10,146 nt of DNA from Candidatus Gracilibacteria bacterium CG2_30_37_12 (GTDB lineage: Bacteria > Patescibacteriota > Gracilibacteria > BD1-5 > UBA2023). Made by a program: the position numbers and the translations under genes. Positions 8,102 to 10,146 of this stretch are shown in pieces. Position 1 is the first letter of the stretch. Each line of letters starts with the position of its first letter. The notes beneath the pieces are model-generated. The model made no database searches, was not told the DNA's origin, and saw only the letters and a program-made list of their open reading frames with translations. Location of the stretch: assembly GCA_001873165.1 (NCBI GenBank), contig MNYO01000090.1:1-10146 (forward strand), given 5' to 3'.

Positions 8102-8647
8102 ATGCATAAAAAAATATCGCTGAGACGTTACAAGCACGCAAAGGAATTCCTAGGTTTCATAGGTTATATTGTTGAGGATAAACATTTCAAAGGACTTCAA
8201 GCACACAAACATCATATCTTCTTTAATCGGTATGAACATTTAATCAATGCTTCATACTTGGCTTATAGGCTTGCAAAGCTTGTAAAGGCTGATTTAGAAA
8301 CCTGTGCACTTGCAGGACTTCTTCATGACTACCATTTTACGACACTCAAATCGTATAGCCATGCAGTTATTGCTGCTAAAAATGCTGCGAGATTTGGAGT
8401 TTCGGAAGAAGTTATAGAAATTGTTCGATCTCATATGTATCCACTTGGAAGAGGAAAGATAGATCGTGCGAAAGGGAAGAATTTCTGGGTAGTAAAGGTA
8501 GCAGATTTTAGTGCAGCCATTTTTGAAGTAAGTTACTCGATTTTATCTTTTTCCTTTCATCCACAAAAAATCAAGATGAAACGAACGATACTCCTTCTTG
8601 AAATGCTAGAAAACAAAGAAGAAACTACACCTAAAAACGCTCCGTAA
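8102..8647 (+). CDS. HD-domain protein, probable metal-dependent phosphohydrolase
   Basis: The 181-residue protein fits the HD superfamily, which binds metal ions and usually hydrolyses phosphate esters. Likely ligands are His46 (RYEH), His75-Asp76 (GLLHDYHF), His111 (IVRSHMYPLG) and Asp135 (VKVADF), with a further His87 before the IAAKNA stretch. The spacing is that of a single compact HD domain. There is no signal peptide or second domain, and the C-terminus is a short charged helix. The substrate cannot be read from sequence; YqeK-like nucleotide hydrolases share the general layout, but I do not claim orthology. The ATG lies 2 bases after the lepB stop, and the TAA shares its last base with the truB ATG, so it sits in the middle of a tightly coupled operon. 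No TGA is used among its 8 glycines. Confidence 0.85.
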   Translation: MHKKISLRRYKHAKEFLGFIGYIVEDKHFKGLQAHKHHIFFNRYEHLINASYLAYRLAKLVKADLETCALAGLLHDYHFTTLKSYSHAVIAAKNAARFGVSEEVIEIVRSHMYPLGRGKIDRAKGKNFWVVKVADFSAAIFEVSYSILSFSFHPQKIKMKRTILLLEMLENKEETTPKNAP

Positions 8648-9513
8648 TGTTTTATCTGATACATAAACCTATTGGTATTTCGAGTTTTTCTGCTATTTCT
8701 CACTTACGAAAAAAGTTTGGGATTAAAAAAATCTGACATACTGGCACACTTGACCCTCTCGCGACGGGTCTTTTATTGGTTGCAACTGGTAATTCTACAA
8801 AACTCATTCCGTATATTGATAAGGCTCGAAAAACCTATGTTTTCACGGTTCGCCTCGATGGTTCTACGCCTTCCTATGATTTGGATACGCCAGTAGAATA
8901 TCTATCCGATTCTATTTTGGAACAAGCTCAGATAACACTTACAGAAGAAAAGATCGAAGAAATTATTCAACAACATTTCTCGGGGAAAATAGAACAAATT
9001 CCTCCCTCTTATTCCGCTATTCGTACACAGTGACGACGTGCTTATGAACTCGTTCGAGAGTGACAAGAGGTGATTATTTCCAAACGAACGATAGAGATAT
9101 TTTCTTCGAGAATTGTTTCATTTTCATTTCCAGAAGTGACAATCGAGATGGAAGTTTCCGTAGGAACTTATATCCGATCTATCGCTCGGGATTTGGGTGA
9201 GAGACTCTGACTTGCTGGCTATGTGACGATGCTCCACCGAAGTAAAATAGAACATCTCTGAGAAAAATTATCCCATAAAACAGAAGATATTTCCATCGAA
9301 AATGCTCTTTCTTACGAAGCGATATTTCCTGAATTTCATGTGATTTCTCCTTCACAAAAAGTACTTATTGATCTCAAAAATGGAATTGTTTTTGAAAATA
9401 CACTCTGACTACAGGTATGAAAAAAGTATCTCGTAAAAGATGGGAATATGTTTGTTTCCCTCATTGAAGAACGTGATGGAATGGTAAGAATTTGCACAAA
9501 TAATATCGAATAA
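8647..9513 (+). CDS. truB: tRNA pseudouridine(55) synthase TruB (with seven UGA-Gly codons)
   Basis: TruB isomerises uridine 55 of the tRNA T-loop to pseudouridine. With UGA read as Gly the frame is open for 288 residues from ATG 8647 to TAA 9511. It contains the catalytic motif GHTGTLDPLATGLLL with Asp36, PPSYSAI at about 119-125 followed by a GRRAYELVREG-like stretch, and GTYIRSIARDLG at 173-184. A C-terminal PUA-like part covers about 235-288. TGA codons lie at 8734, 9031, 9061, 9208, 9259, 9406 and 9418 (residues 30, 129, 139, 188, 205, 254, 258). The first is the invariant Gly of GHTG, and the second and third match Gly in the family's NG-R-YEL-REG pattern. Thus 7 of about 20 glycines are UGA. 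The start overlaps the HD gene stop (TAATG), suggesting translational coupling. The standard code would show only fragments here. Confidence 0.94.
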
Positions 9514-9514
9514 A

Positions 9515-9543
9515 TTTGCTTTTTTCTTACTTTTCTATATAAT
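9515..9543 (+). promoter_or_regulatory. Promoter of rpsO
   Basis: TTTGCT at 9515-9520 begins one base after the truB stop codon. TTGCTT (9516-9521) is followed after 16 bases by a perfect TATAAT at 9538-9543. The T-rich spacer is almost identical to that of the tig promoter. Transcription from about 9550 would give a leader of roughly 65 bases before rpsO. It contains a possible weak TTCCA/TGGAA stem (9552-9556 with 9579-9583), but I recognise no known S15 autoregulatory fold. Confidence 0.72.
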
Positions 9544-9614
9544 TCTCCACGTTCCATTTCTGGCGTATTTTCTGGTTTTGGAAGTTAATTTATTTTATTA
9601 TAATACCTTGGTCT

Positions 9615-9884
9615 ATGGCACTCGAGAAAAACGACAAGAAGACACTTATGGAGAAGTTCGCTACTCATAAGGGAGACACTGGTTCTCCAGAAGTACAAGT
9701 AGCTATTCTTACAGAACGAATCGAAGATTTGAAACTTCATCTTGATATTCACAAGAAAGATAATCACTCTCGACGTGGTATTATGCTTATGGTAGCAAAA
9801 CGACGAAAACTTCTTAATTACCTCAAGAAAAAAGACGTTTCTCGATATGAAAAACTCATTGCAGAACTCGAACTTCGAAAATAA
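9615..9884 (+). CDS. rpsO: 30S ribosomal protein S15
   Basis: S15 is a primary 16S rRNA-binding protein that starts assembly of the 30S platform. The 89-residue product is full length and colinear with the family: [10 protein letters not shown] at 21-30, the rRNA-binding segment HSRRG at 51-55, and [13 protein letters not shown] at 62-74. CGA codons encode the conserved arginines in HSRRG and RRKLL, which shows that CGA is still Arg here. The ATG at 9615 is preceded by an AT-rich leader without a Shine-Dalgarno sequence. Its own promoter lies just after truB and a strong terminator follows, so it is probably transcribed largely on its own. The truB-rpsO order is common in bacteria. The stop is TAA. 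Confidence 0.97.
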   Translation: MALEKNDKKTLMEKFATHKGDTGSPEVQVAILTERIEDLKLHLDIHKKDNHSRRGIMLMVAKRRKLLNYLKKKDVSRYEKLIAELELRK

Positions 9885-9895
9885 TCTCAACTATA

Positions 9896-9929
9896 AAAAA
9901 TACGAACAAATTTCTTTGTTCGTATTTTT
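9896..9929 (+). terminator. Rho-independent terminator of rpsO
   Basis: A perfect 15-bp stem (9896-9910 with 9915-9929) with loop TTTC ends in TTTTT, 11 bases after the rpsO stop codon. The A-run at its 5' side means it could also act on the opposite strand. Confidence 0.88.
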
Positions 9930-9951
9930 GGCATAATGGCAAAAAGTGTGT

Positions 9952-10019
9952 GGCTGTTTTGACTACTTCACCCCGCTTCCAGAGGGCAGATAAGGGGGTA
10001 AATTAGTCAAAAACAAGCC
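9952..10019. repeat. Palindromic intergenic element downstream of rpsO
   Basis: The main stem pairs TTTTGACTA (9957-9965) with TAGTCAAAA (10004-10012). Outside it GGCT (9952-9955) pairs with AGCC (10016-10019), and inside it ACCCC (9970-9974) pairs with GGGGT (9995-9999). The loop region holds a G/C-rich stretch unlike the AT-rich flank. It has the same general design as the nested palindrome at 4-95 but a different sequence. It contains no gene. Confidence 0.55.
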
Positions 10020-10123
10020 AAATTTAGCGAGAAATATAAAAGTTGATACTTGGGTGCCTTAGATAAGAGAACAACTTGTATTTTTAACCACACATAATTT
10101 TCTATTTAACCATCTTTTCAATT

Positions 10124-10146
10124 ATGATATCTCAGAAAATACGTAA
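10124..10146 (+). CDS. Possible start of a further gene, cut by the window edge
   Basis: An ATG at 10124 opens a frame (Met-Ile-Ser-Gln-Lys-Ile-Arg) that runs off the end of the window. A CATAAT hexamer at 10093-10098 could be its -10 box, without a clear -35. The 104 bases before it (10020-10123) contain only AT-rich DNA and a possible 6-bp stem AAGTTG/CAACTT (10040-10045 with 10072-10077). Too little is visible to name a product; this may also be chance. Confidence 0.25.

Noticed and set aside
4542..9420. UGA as tryptophan (table 4) or selenocysteine
   Set aside because: TGA falls at conserved Gly positions, the number of sites per gene is too high for selenocysteine, and Trp is encoded by TGG in the same genes (for example LWMQH in SecA).
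8647..9513. truB as a pseudogene with many stop codons
   Set aside because: All interruptions are TGA, none are TAA or TAG, the frame never shifts, and catalytic motifs are intact.

Overview
The window is an AT-rich bacterial chromosome segment carrying eight complete housekeeping genes. Its main feature is the genetic code: twelve in-frame TGA codons lie inside secA (3), lepB (2) and truB (7). Several fall exactly where the family has a conserved glycine, for example the first Gly of the GHTGTLDP motif of TruB and the Leu-Gly-Ile-Asp-Asn stretch of SecA. All eight genes end in TAA. This is NCBI translation table 25 (UGA = Gly), known from the candidate phyla Gracilibacteria (BD1-5/GN02) and Absconditabacteria (SR1) of the Candidate Phyla Radiation. 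CGA and CGG are still read as Arg at conserved sites in S15 and TruB. With the standard code, secA, lepB and truB would look like fragmented pseudogenes; with table 25 all three are intact and full length.

Layout: positions 1-213 hold GC-richer palindromic repeat DNA, then a strong hairpin terminator. On the minus strand lie ftsA (2797 to 1562) and ftsZ (1431 to 214), separated by a 72-bp cross-shaped palindromic element. A 283-bp divergent intergenic region separates ftsA from plus-strand tig (trigger factor). A 15-bp hairpin and then secA follow. Next come lepB, an HD-domain protein and truB, packed with a 2-bp gap and a 1-bp overlap behind one promoter, so probably one operon. rpsO (S15) has its own promoter and a strong terminator. 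After it come a third palindromic element and possibly the start of another gene at the right edge.

Functionally the window combines cell division (FtsA anchors FtsZ to the membrane), chaperoning and export of new proteins (trigger factor, SecA, signal peptidase I), tRNA modification (TruB) and the small ribosomal subunit (S15). The truB-rpsO neighbourhood is widespread in bacteria. Promoters of tig, rpsO and lepB share a TTTGCYTTTTT block followed by a TATAAT-like -10 box, and none of the eight starts has a recognisable Shine-Dalgarno sequence. I see no CRISPR array, tRNA, rRNA, transposase or defence gene. What merits attention is the recoding, its uneven use among genes, and the structured intergenic repeats.
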